Part shown: one piece after another, positions 8,480-14,605 of the stretch
How positions within the stretch are numbered: position 1 is the stretch's first letter
Layout: every line of letters starts with the position of its first letter
From: OCS116 cluster bacterium
GTDB lineage: Bacteria; Pseudomonadota; Alphaproteobacteria; Rhizobiales; OSC116
DNA: 19,219 nucleotides
Direction: 5' to 3'
Assembly: GCA_002402005.2 (NCBI GenBank)
Contig: NVUS02000101.1
Location: 1-19,219 of the forward strand
Made by a program: the position numbers and the translations under genes
The notes under the pieces: model-generated
What the model was told of the DNA's origin: nothing
What the model saw: only the letters and a program-made list of their open reading frames with translations
The model's database searches: none

Positions 8480-9009
8480 ATATAATGGTGCTTGGTTGTT
8501 CGGGTGGTGGGAAATCGACAACAGCTGCGAAGCTGGCAGAGATTTTTGACTTGCGCGCCATCCATTTGGATTTGTATTTATGGAAAGCTGGTTGGGTGCA
8601 ACGAGATGCCGAAGACATTCAGGCTTTGCTCTTGCCAGAAATTGAAAAAGACGGCTGGGTTACGGATGGCAACCATTCGGACGGATGCTATGCAGAGCGG
8701 TTAGAAAAAACTGATATGTTGGTATGGGTGGATATGCCAAGGTGGCGTTGTATGTTGAATATATTTTTGCGGGTTTGGAAATATCGAGGTAAAACACGTC
8801 CGTCTATGACCGAAGGTTGCCCTGAGCGGTTTGATTGGGAATTTGCTGTCTATGTGTGGAATTTTAAGCATAATAAGGGCAAAAGGCTTGCAGAATTATT
8901 TGAACAAGTTAAATATGAGAAGCGACTTTACCGACTTAAAAATTATGATGAATTGAACCGGTTTTTATCAGAAATGACAAGGGAGAGTGATTTTCAGCAA
9001 AAAACTTGA
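8476..9009 (+). CDS. P-loop kinase-like protein (FlaR/topology-modulation/adenylate-kinase-like), copy 1
   Basis: 177 residues from a GTG overlapping the queA stop (GTGA); GGAG at 8464-8467 supports it. Starts MNIMVLGCSGGGKSTTAAKL, with Walker A GCSGGGKST at 7-15, followed by IHLDLYLWKAGW, DGWVTDGNH, VWVDMPRWRC, RGKTRPSM and GCPERFDWEF. These are the landmarks of the small nucleoside-kinase-like ATPases usually annotated as topology modulation protein or adenylate-kinase-related (FlaR type). The real substrate of this family is not established as far as I know. It is close to the next gene (roughly 45-50% identity by eye, nearly gapless), so the two arose by tandem duplication. Both lie between queA and tgt. 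Cytoplasmic. Confidence 0.85.
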   Translation: MNIMVLGCSGGGKSTTAAKLAEIFDLRAIHLDLYLWKAGWVQRDAEDIQALLLPEIEKDGWVTDGNHSDGCYAERLEKTDMLVWVDMPRWRCMLNIFLRVWKYRGKTRPSMTEGCPERFDWEFAVYVWNFKHNKGKRLAELFEQVKYEKRLYRLKNYDELNRFLSEMTRESDFQQKT

Positions 9010-9523
9010 TGGAAATATTATGGTGATGGGCTGTGCGGGGGCTGGGAAGTCTGCACTTGCGCGGCGGATTGCTGAGATTACTAGCCTGCGCTTGATTCAT
9101 ATGGATCCGTTTTATTACAAGCCGAACTGGGTGGTGCGTGAAGCTGAGGAAGTGAAAACGCTAGCGCTGAAGGCGATTGAAGTTGATGGTTGGGTGTTTG
9201 ATGGCAACCATAGCGAAACACATGAAATTAGGGCTGAAAAATCAGAAATTATAATTTGGGTGGATATCCCGAGATGGCGATGCTTTTACAATGTCTTTTT
9301 GCGGTTTCGTAAATTTAGAGGCCAGACCCGACCGGATATGGCAGATGGATGCGAAGAAAGAGTGACTTGGGGCTTTATAAAATTCATCTGGAGTTTTAAC
9401 CAAAGAAGTTGGAAAATTGTAAAACTGCTTGAAGATAATAAACATAAAAAACAGGTTTACAGGTTTAAAAATTATGCAGAAATTGATGCATTTGTAGAGA
9501 AGATGAGACAAACTTATGGGTAA
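8987..9523 (+). CDS. P-loop kinase-like protein (FlaR/topology-modulation/adenylate-kinase-like), copy 2
   Basis: Up to 178 residues; paralogue of the preceding gene. Walker A is GCAGAGKS in [17 protein letters not shown], then [48 protein letters not shown] and a C-terminal [12 protein letters not shown]. The start is uncertain. The GTG at 8987 has AGGGAGA directly against it, too close for a normal ribosome-binding site, while the ATG at 9020 has only a weak GGA at 9011-9013. Alignment with copy 1 needs the residues NIMV, so a start before 9020 is favoured. The 5' end overlaps copy 1 by 23 bases and the stop overlaps tgt by eight, so it depends on coupling. The third P-loop residue after GKS is Ala, where copy 1 has Thr. 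Confidence 0.8.
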   Translation: MIFSKKLDGNIMVMGCAGAGKSALARRIAEITSLRLIHMDPFYYKPNWVVREAEEVKTLALKAIEVDGWVFDGNHSETHEIRAEKSEIIIWVDIPRWRCFYNVFLRFRKFRGQTRPDMADGCEERVTWGFIKFIWSFNQRSWKIVKLLEDNKHKKQVYRFKNYAEIDAFVEKMRQTYG

Positions 9524-10646
9524 GAATATAAAATTTGAACTTAAAAATAGCAATGGTAAAGCTCGATTGGGTGTTTTGCGCACGCCGCGCGGCGACATCA
9601 ATACGCCGGCCTTCATGCCTGTGGGTACAGCCGGTACAGTCAAGGCTATGTATACCGACCAAGTGAAAGAACTTGGTGCCGAAGTTGTGTTGGGCAATAC
9701 CTACCATCTTATGCTGCGCCCCGGGGCTGAGCGGATTGAACGTTTGGGTGGTTTGCATGAATTTATGCAATGGGACAAGCCAATATTGACCGATAGTGGT
9801 GGGTTTCAGGTGATGAGCTTATCGAAATTGCGCAAAATGACTGAGGAGGGCGTGACCTTTCAAAGCCATATTGACGGCAGCAAGCATCATTTAACACCTG
9901 AACGTAGCATTGAGATTCAATGTTTGCTGGGCTCTGACATTCAGATGCAACTTGATGAATGCACGCCGCATCCGGCGACTGAAAAGCAAGCGGCAGATAG
10001 TTTGCGCATGAGTTTAAGATGGGCTGACCGCTCTAAAGTGCAATTTGGCGACCGGCCTAACCAAGCTTTGTTTGGTATTATGCAAGGCTCAACCTATCAA
10101 GACCTACGCGAAGAAAGTGCCAAGGGCTTGGTGGATATGGATTTTGATGGTTATTCTATCGGCGGCTTGGCCGTAGGTGAAGGCCAAGAGATTATGCTCG
10201 AGGTTCTGGACTATGCGCCTGACCTATTGCCCCAAGACAAGCCGCGTTATTTAATGGGTGTGGGCACACCGAGTGATTTGATAGAATCGGTACGGCGCGG
10301 GGTTGACATGTTCGACTGTGTGATGCCGACACGGGCTGGGCGGCATGGGCTCTGCTATACGCATCGTGGTAAGGTGAATTTAAAAAATGCCCGCCATGCC
10401 GACGACCCGCGGCCGATGGATGAAAATAGCCCGTGCGAAGCCTCGAACCGCTATAGCCGTGCCTATTTGCACCATTTGATGAAATGCAATGAATATCTAG
10501 CCGCTATGTTGCTGACATGGCATAATCTGGCCTATTATCAAGAGCTTATGGCCGGAATACGCAAAGCGATTGCCGAAGATAGGTTTGAACAATTTTACAT
10601 TGAAACGCTTGCCCTCTGGGAATTAGGGGATATAGACCCTATATAG
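9516..10646 (+). CDS. tgt: tRNA-guanine(34) transglycosylase with an altered zinc site
   Basis: 376 residues, normal for bacterial Tgt, a TIM-barrel enzyme that swaps guanine 34 of Asp/Asn/His/Tyr tRNA for preQ1. Seen: [35 protein letters not shown] with the general acid/base Asp93, [11 protein letters not shown], the substrate loop GGLAVGE at 216-222, and nucleophile Asp267 in [12 protein letters not shown]. Odd: the structural zinc motif CxCxxC...H of the family reads S305-P-C307-E-A-S310 with His336 kept, so two of the four ligands are serine. The surrounding text ([22 protein letters not shown]) is intact, so this is not a frameshift. The start overlaps the upstream gene by eight bases and has no strong Shine-Dalgarno. 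Together with queA it makes queuosine tRNA. Confidence 0.96.
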   Translation: MGKNIKFELKNSNGKARLGVLRTPRGDINTPAFMPVGTAGTVKAMYTDQVKELGAEVVLGNTYHLMLRPGAERIERLGGLHEFMQWDKPILTDSGGFQVMSLSKLRKMTEEGVTFQSHIDGSKHHLTPERSIEIQCLLGSDIQMQLDECTPHPATEKQAADSLRMSLRWADRSKVQFGDRPNQALFGIMQGSTYQDLREESAKGLVDMDFDGYSIGGLAVGEGQEIMLEVLDYAPDLLPQDKPRYLMGVGTPSDLIESVRRGVDMFDCVMPTRAGRHGLCYTHRGKVNLKNARHADDPRPMDENSPCEASNRYSRAYLHHLMKCNEYLAAMLLTWHNLAYYQELMAGIRKAIAEDRFEQFYIETLALWELGDIDPI

Positions 10647-10739
10647 ATAAAGTGAGTTGTTTTTTGCAGCTTGTTGGTGTACAAGACTGACAATTAGATT
10701 ATCGGTTCTGAAATCTGAACCTAGAAGAATGGAAAAATA

Positions 10740-11132
10740 ATGGAAACGTTTGAAACCGCCTTATGGGCTTTTCATTTGATTATTGTGGTCGCATTGGTGC
10801 TAACAATTTTATTGCAACGCTCTGAAGGCGGCGCATTGGGTATTGGTGGCGGCGGTGGCGGTGGCGATGCTTTCATGTCTGGCCGTAGTGCTGGTAATGT
10901 TTTGACCAAAGCGACAACTGTTTTGGCTGTTTTATTCTTTATGACCAGCATTTCATTGGCTTATTTGTCGAAAGTTGAAACCGCTTCATCATCCATCTTA
11001 ACCGATGTGAATGGCGAGGCTGCCATCAGCGTGCCGGTGAGTGAAAGCGATAAAGCCGCAGCAGAGAAGGGCCTAGAGAATTTGTTGAACCAAACAAAAT
11101 CAACCGAGCCATCTGTGCCGGTGTCTCAATAA
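10740..11132 (+). CDS. secG: Preprotein translocase subunit SecG
   Basis: 130 residues. Helix 1 (about 8-25, LWAFHLIIVVALVLTILLQRSEGG), a glycine run GIGGGGGGGDAFMSGR at about 34-49 and helix 2 (about 55-77) reproduce the two-helix SecG hairpin, including the LLQRSEGGALG motif. A longer, variable, Ala/Ser/Glu-rich cytoplasmic tail follows, as in other alphaproteobacteria. SecG sits beside SecYE and assists SecA-driven protein export. The gene has a 93-bp gap from tgt, a weak GGA upstream of the ATG, and its own terminator. The commonly seen neighbour pyrG is not present downstream. Confidence 0.92.
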   Translation: METFETALWAFHLIIVVALVLTILLQRSEGGALGIGGGGGGGDAFMSGRSAGNVLTKATTVLAVLFFMTSISLAYLSKVETASSSILTDVNGEAAISVPVSESDKAAAEKGLENLLNQTKSTEPSVPVSQ

Positions 11133-11152
11133 GCTTTTTATATATAGATTTT

Positions 11153-11184
11153 AGGTGTTGAGCTTCGGCTCAGCACCTTTTTTT
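11153..11184 (+). terminator. Terminator of secG with UUCG tetraloop
   Basis: AGGTGTTGAGC (11153-11163) pairs with GCTCAGCACCT (11168-11178), eleven pairs with one G-T, closed by the extra-stable C(TTCG)G tetraloop and followed by T to 11184. It ends a few bases before the stop of the convergent CBS gene. Confidence 0.93.
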
Positions 11185-11191
11185 GTGCGGT

Positions 11192-11620
11192 TTAACTGCC
11201 GATATATTCTTGCATGGCTTTGGCTTCATGCTCCATGGCTTCCATCCGGGCTTTGACAATGTCGCCAATGGATATAACGGCGATGAGTTTGTCGCCATCC
11301 ATAACCGGCATATGGCGGAAGCGGCCGGTGGTCATTTTTTCCATAATCTGATTGATGGTCTCGACGCTTGAACAGGAGATGGGATCGGCCGTCATGTGTT
11401 GGCTGACTTGTTGGGTGAGTATGGCTGTGCCAGATTGGCCAAGGGCTTTGACCACATCGCGTTCTGATATGATGCCTTCGACCATGCCGGCTGCGGAGCA
11501 GACTATGATGGCACCAATGCGGTTTTCGGCCAGTATATTGCATACATCTTGCAAGGTTTTTGATTGTGAAATTGTGATGATCTTATGATCTTTATTTTTA
11601 AGTAAGGCTGCAACTGTCAT
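11192..11620 (-). CDS. CBS-domain-pair protein
   Basis: 142 residues from the ATG at 11618-11620, preceded on the minus strand by AAGGAG six bases upstream. A longer in-frame reading to 11683 lacks any such site. Two CBS domains, about residues 8-65 (DVCNILAENRIGAIIVC...GIISERDVV) and 75-130 (INQIMEKMTTGRFRHMPVMDGDKLIAVISIGDIVK), fill the protein, with no attached enzyme. Stand-alone CBS pairs bind adenosine nucleotides such as AMP, ATP or SAM and act as energy sensors on partner proteins. The partner is unknown. It is a soluble cytoplasmic protein with an Ala/Glu-rich helical tail. It is convergent with secG, whose terminator lies just beyond its stop. Confidence 0.9.
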   Translation of the reverse strand: MTVAALLKNKDHKIITISQSKTLQDVCNILAENRIGAIIVCSAAGMVEGIISERDVVKALGQSGTAILTQQVSQHMTADPISCSSVETINQIMEKMTTGRFRHMPVMDGDKLIAVISIGDIVKARMEAMEHEAKAMQEYIGS

Positions 11621-12057
11621 GATAACTCCTTGAATATTGAACAAACAATAATTCAATGGTAACTCAAGATACTGGTTTTGCAAGCCTGTTTATCATTGTT
11701 CTAAATATACAAGACTTTAGAATTGCTTACTTTTAAATTAAAGCCGCCCAAAATTTACCGACTTATTTACGGAAAAAATTTACATGTGTATAGATTTTGA
11801 AAGCCGAGCTTAAAAGTTTTTGGTGAAGGAGTGTTAACCATTCTGGGCTATTTTGAGCCCATAGAGATTGAAAAACAAGAATTGTTTTAATGGTTTAACA
11901 GAAAGTTAAAAATATCAATGAGCTATGGTTTTTATTGTTATAAAAATATTTTTCAACGACATTTTATGAATTTTACGTTTAATTTTTAGGCGATGATTGT
12001 TTATGTATAGAGTTTCTCGAATTTAGTTTTGCGTATAAAAAAATAGTATTGCGTATT

Positions 12058-12093
12058 AAGCGGAAGGTTTTCACGAATCTTCTGCTTTTTTTT
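12058..12093 (+). terminator. Orphan plus-strand terminator, possible 3' end of a small RNA
   Basis: AAGCGGAAG (12058-12066) pairs with CTTCTGCTT (12079-12087), nine pairs including one G-T, and eight T follow (12086-12093). The nearest plus-strand gene, secG, already has its own terminator 0.9 kb upstream, and the intervening CBS gene is on the other strand. A weak promoter-like TATAGA at 12006-12011 could start an RNA of about 75 bases ending here. The promoter assignment is poor. Confidence 0.55.
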
Positions 12094-12112
12094 GGTTTAA
12101 ATTTGAGCTCAT

Positions 12113-12140
12113 AAAAAAAGCCCAGCCAATGCTGAGCTTT
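12113..12140 (-). terminator. Terminator of the glutamine-rich repeat protein gene
   Basis: On the minus strand AAAGCTCAGC (complement of 12131-12140) pairs with GCTGGGCTTT (complement of 12117-12126) around a four-base loop, one pair being G-T, followed by T (A-run 12113-12119). It lies 37 bases after the stop of the repeat-protein gene. Confidence 0.85.
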
Positions 12141-12176
12141 AAATTTGTTTGGTTGACCGATTGGTCTTGAATAAAT

Positions 12177-13490
12177 TTAGTTCAATACAATGTTTTGGCC
12201 ACGGCTTTCATCTGGTAGATAAGGCAGTTGGCGTGTATTGGGTTGGGTTGGCTGATACTGACCTTGTGGTAGATATTGGCCTTGAGGTTGGTATTGACCC
12301 TGCGGTTGATATTGGCCTTGTGGTTGCGCTTGATACTGACCCTGAGCTTGCGCTTGATACTGAGCTTGCGCTTGATATTGACCCTGAGCTTGATATTGGC
12401 CTTGATATTGCGCCTGTGCCTGAGATTGGCTGCCTTGAACATAGATAGAGCGTGATTGATATAGGGTTGGCGCGATGGAAATACCACCTTTAGGCGATGT
12501 GCATTCGCCCTTAACCGCAAGGATTTTGGAAGCGTGTATATACAATATTGATTGATTGGTGGAATAGGTAATGCTCGGTTGATGAGCGCCACAAGACAAT
12601 TGACCTTTTGAATTGAGGAAAACGCCTTGGCCTTCGGAACATTCTAATACTTGATTTTCATTAAATGAAACACCGCTTTGGCCATAGCTGCCAAAGGTGA
12701 GCGACAGGAAGTCTGTGCCTAGGCAATAGAAGATTTCGCGATTCCAACCATGATTGCCGCCATTTTTTGTGGCGTGACTTTGTGCTTGATACTGCGCTTG
12801 AGCTTGGTATTGAGCTTGTGCTTGATATTGAGCCTGAGCCTGTGCTTGATATTGGGCTTGTGCTTGGTAGCCGCCATTTTTAGCGGCATGATCATTGCCA
12901 TTTTTACTGTGTCCGCCATTGGCATAGACTTGCCCGCATGAAGCTTGGCTTTGGCCTTGATATTGGCTTTGAAAACTATAGCTTTGATTTGCAGTTGATT
13001 GGCAACCAGATTGGCTTTGGCCTTGATGCTGGCCTTGCGCTTGGTAGCCACCTTGATATTGTGCTTGGCCTTGATATTGACCTTGACCTTGATATTGGGC
13101 TTGAGCCTGATATTGCGCTTGATATTGGCCTTGAGCCTGATATTGACCTTGGGCTTGGTAGCCACCTTGAACTTGTGCTGAACCACCTACATTATATGTG
13201 GAGTTTAGGGCAATGTAGCCGTTCATTTTATATTTGTAATTATTGGTGCGGTTATAAAGGATAGAAACTGTATCGATGGAATTATTGTCACCACCATTTT
13301 TATAATGACCACCGTTATTGGCGTCGGTGTTGCCACCATTGTCGCCGCCATTTTTATAATGGCCGCCATTGTTATTGCCACCATTTTTATAATGCCCACC
13401 ATTTGCTGGGCCGGCTATCGCTATGCTCGGCAAAATGACAGTTGATAATAATAACGCCAAGCCAGATTTAAACAATTTATATTGCGACAT
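12177..13490 (-). CDS. Secreted Gln/Tyr-rich repeat protein (function unknown)
   Basis: 437 residues from the ATG at 13488-13490; GGGGTG six bases upstream supports it over a GTG at 13499. Signal peptide 1-26 (MSQYKLFKSGLALLLS...AIA). Then: three copies of NGGHYKNGG within 30-67; a Gly/Asn/Tyr linker; QYQAQ/G repeat block I (about 107-159); a short Ser/Gln part with two Cys; a degenerate NGGHSKNGN (about 191-199); block II (about 208-237); a non-repetitive, probably folded region (about 245-350) with four Cys; block III (about 353-414), turning into QPQGQY repeats; and a tail RQLPYLPDESRG. I count about 90 Gln, one fifth of the protein. In the blocks Gln occupies nearly every second residue, alternating with Tyr, Ala or Gly. 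I recognise no family. It is presumably exported by Sec and could be a matrix, surface or amyloid-forming protein; that is inference. Monocistronic, with its own terminator. Confidence 0.85.
   Translation of the reverse strand: MSQYKLFKSGLALLLSTVILPSIAIAGPANGGHYKNGGNNNGGHYKNGGDNGGNTDANNGGHYKNGGDNNSIDTVSILYNRTNNYKYKMNGYIALNSTYNVGGSAQVQGGYQAQGQYQAQGQYQAQYQAQAQYQGQGQYQGQAQYQGGYQAQGQHQGQSQSGCQSTANQSYSFQSQYQGQSQASCGQVYANGGHSKNGNDHAAKNGGYQAQAQYQAQAQAQYQAQAQYQAQAQYQAQSHATKNGGNHGWNREIFYCLGTDFLSLTFGSYGQSGVSFNENQVLECSEGQGVFLNSKGQLSCGAHQPSITYSTNQSILYIHASKILAVKGECTSPKGGISIAPTLYQSRSIYVQGSQSQAQAQYQGQYQAQGQYQAQAQYQAQAQGQYQAQPQGQYQPQGQYQPQGQYLPQGQYQPTQPNTRQLPYLPDESRGQNIVLN
12249..12437 (-). repeat. QYQAQ/QPQGQY repeat block III (coding)
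   Basis: In-frame repeats of about 18 bp encoding QYQAQA/G and, toward the C-terminus, QYQPQG units. Both Gln codons are used and third positions vary between copies, so the block is not a freshly amplified perfect repeat. Confidence 0.85.
12780..12872 (-). repeat. QYQAQA repeat block II (coding)
   Basis: About 31 residues of nearly pure QYQAQA repetition, bordered on both sides by KNGG motifs. This is the most regular of the three blocks. Confidence 0.85.
13014..13172 (-). repeat. QYQAQ/G repeat block I (coding)
   Basis: About 53 residues of QYQAQ/QYQGQ units interrupted by GGYQAQ phases. The repeat period in DNA is mostly 18 bp, a multiple of three, which also keeps other frames open and creates spurious overlapping open frames. 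Confidence 0.85.
13290..13403 (-). repeat. NGGHYKNGG motif repeats (coding)
   Basis: Three exact copies of the nonapeptide NGGHYKNGG near the mature N-terminus, separated by short Asn/Asp/Gly spacers. Related NGGHSKNG and KNGG pieces recur later between the Gln-rich blocks. Histidine and tyrosine in a glycine frame might bind metal or carbohydrate; no known motif is recognised. Confidence 0.8.
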
Positions 13491-13624
13491 ATCGGTCACC
13501 CCAAATACTTTTAACTAACGATCCCGCTATACAAAACACAACGAGCTGCTGGTATTATGAATATAATGTTTAACGAAAAGGTAAACTTTTAGCTATTTTT
13601 CTTGCTATTCCCCATTTTTACTGT

Positions 13625-13640
13625 TTAATAATTTGTTAAC
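13625..13640. promoter_or_regulatory. Candidate CtrA-binding box (TTAA-N7-TTAAC)
   Basis: TTAATAATTTGTTAAC fits the full CtrA consensus TTAA-N7-TTAAC of alphaproteobacteria. It lies ten bases upstream of the sigma-54 promoter and 135 bases upstream of the start of the leftward secreted repeat protein. In AT-rich DNA the core pattern is expected by chance a couple of times in 19 kb, so position rather than match alone makes it notable. Confidence 0.45.
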
Positions 13641-13649
13641 GAATGAGAT

Positions 13650-13665
13650 TGGCACGGGGATTGCT
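13650..13665 (+). promoter_or_regulatory. Sigma-54 (RpoN) promoter upstream of the PAS gene
   Basis: TGGCACGGGGATTGCT matches the -24/-12 consensus TGGCAC-N5-TTGCW exactly, with the required ten bases between GG and GC. Transcription would start near 13676, roughly 80-120 bases before the PAS gene. Sigma-54 promoters need an enhancer-binding activator; its site was not identified. Flagellar, nitrogen and surface functions are common sigma-54 targets in alphaproteobacteria. Confidence 0.8.
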
Positions 13666-13792
13666 TGATATTTAATATCCTAGTTTTGAACTGGGATATA
13701 GCGATTGGCTATGTATTAATATACTACAAGGCGCCCCAAAATGAGACAATGCTGTGCCAGAGTCTTTCATTGGTAGTGAGTTAGGCGAGTTT

Positions 13793-14452
13793 ATGAAATT
13801 ATTTACGACAAAATATTTATACGAATATTGGAATGAATTGCGCGGCAAGAGAGCTGCGCCGAGCCGCAAAGAATTAGACCCAAATGTTTTAAAAGACGTA
13901 TTGCCGAACCTGTTTTTGCTCGATCGCTTGGGCAAGAGTGAATATAATTTTAGGCTGGCTGGCACAAAAACCTGTAATATTTTTGGCAAAGAGTTGCGCG
14001 ATAGCAATTTTCTAGATCTCTGGAGCGCCAATGATAGGGACAGTTTCGTATCATTATTGGAAACGTTGACCGAACAAGGTGCGGTTATTGTCTGTGGGCT
14101 TAAAGGCATGGTTGCTGAAAACCAGATGAATGATGAGCCGCGCCCAGTGAATTTTGAATTTTTGGCTTTACCTTTGTTTCATACGCAATCTGGCCAATGC
14201 ACCAGCGTGATTGGGTCGTTTGGTTTTGATGCTGAAGTTGAGCGTCAGCATTTGTTGCCAATTAAAGACATTGAGATGGTGAGCTTGCGGGTGATTTGGC
14301 CAATTGACGAGCAGGTGAATGCGCCGAAAATTGTATCTGGTAAGAATAGCCAGTTGCAAATTGCCATTGATGAAGCTGAAAGTGCCACCAGCCAACCCGA
14401 CTATATGGCCAGACGTGCACAGTTTAAGCTGATCAAAGGTGGTAAGTCATAG
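13793..14452 (+). CDS. PAS-domain protein (PAS_5 family)
   Basis: 219 residues from the ATG at 13793, with AGGCGAG just upstream. A GTG at 13754 would add 13 residues, but family members start only a few residues before the conserved YWxxLRG. The text YLYEYWNELRGKRAAPSRKELDPNVLKDVLPNLFLLDRL is the hallmark of the alphaproteobacterial PAS_5 family. It is followed by FRLAGTKTCNIFGKELRDSNFLDLW and a PAS-like sheet ending CTSVIGSFGFD at about 136-146. No output domain is attached, only a polar C-terminus. Members are single-domain sensors of unknown signal, often found near motility and c-di-GMP genes. Probably transcribed from the sigma-54 promoter at 13650-13665. Confidence 0.85.
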   Translation: MKLFTTKYLYEYWNELRGKRAAPSRKELDPNVLKDVLPNLFLLDRLGKSEYNFRLAGTKTCNIFGKELRDSNFLDLWSANDRDSFVSLLETLTEQGAVIVCGLKGMVAENQMNDEPRPVNFEFLALPLFHTQSGQCTSVIGSFGFDAEVERQHLLPIKDIEMVSLRVIWPIDEQVNAPKIVSGKNSQLQIAIDEAESATSQPDYMARRAQFKLIKGGKS

Positions 14453-14573
14453 TTATGCACTTTAGATTTTAAGGTCTAAACCTGTATATATGTAGATGAA
14501 TTTTTATTTTTTACATTCGGTTTGCACAAAAACCATTTATATTTTGGGTTTTTGCGCCGCTCTTCATGGCTCG

Positions 14574-14581
14574 TTAACCAT
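14574..14581 (+). promoter_or_regulatory. TTAACCAT half-site upstream of the PilZ gene
   Basis: TTAACCAT, a CtrA-like half-site, lies 25 bases before the PilZ start; the second half after a seven-base gap is TTTT instead of TTAA. An identical TTAACCAT is at 11834-11841. Weak evidence of CtrA control, kept because of the neighbouring full box at 13625. Confidence 0.25.
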
Positions 14582-14605
14582 AGTTTTTTATGCTGTGGCT
14601 AAATA

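Larger units (their letters stand above)
11621..12176. other. 556-bp AT-rich intergenic region with an orphan terminator
   Basis: No protein gene is convincing here. Seen: the strong ribosome-binding site of the CBS gene; a TTAACCAT (11834-11841); a short hairpin TGGGCT/AGCCCA (11844-11861); TTAA-N7-TTAA at 11895-11909; TTGCGTAT repeated at 12029-12036 and 12049-12056; a plus-strand terminator at 12058-12093; and the minus-strand terminator of the repeat-protein gene at 12113-12140. The plus-strand terminator has no gene in front of it (see separate entry). Confidence 0.5.
13491..13792. other. Divergent control region between repeat-protein gene and PAS gene
   Basis: About 300 bp without a gene, if the PAS gene starts at 13793. 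It contains a full TTAA-N7-TTAAC box (13625-13640), a degenerate one (13570-13584, second half GTAA) and a sigma-54 promoter (13650-13665) facing the PAS gene. No good sigma-70 promoter could be assigned for the leftward repeat-protein gene. Confidence 0.6.

Noticed and set aside
9242..9770. Minus-strand open frames opposite the second kinase and tgt.
   Set aside because: They are antisense shadows of conserved genes, without start signals or recognisable domains.
11621..11683. N-terminal extension of the CBS protein to 11683.
   Set aside because: A perfect AAGGAG lies inside this extension, six bases before the ATG at 11620, so the shorter protein is the real one.
12249..13172. Regularly repeated DNA that could be taken for a CRISPR array or minisatellite.
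   Set aside because: The units are contiguous, in frame, vary at third codon positions and have no unique spacers; they encode the QYQAQ/G repeats.
12149..13264. Several open frames on both strands overlapping the repeat-protein gene, such as Leu/Asp-rich plus-strand and Lys/Ile/Asn-rich minus-strand readings.
   Set aside because: The coding repeat has an 18-bp period, so every frame stays open and yields low-complexity readings. Only the 12177-13490 frame has a signal peptide, a ribosome-binding site, a terminator and a plausible folded part.
13744..13759. TGGCAC on the minus strand, considered as a second sigma-54 promoter for the leftward repeat-protein gene.
   Set aside because: The downstream half reads TGTC where TTGC is required, and it would lie about 260 bases from the start codon.
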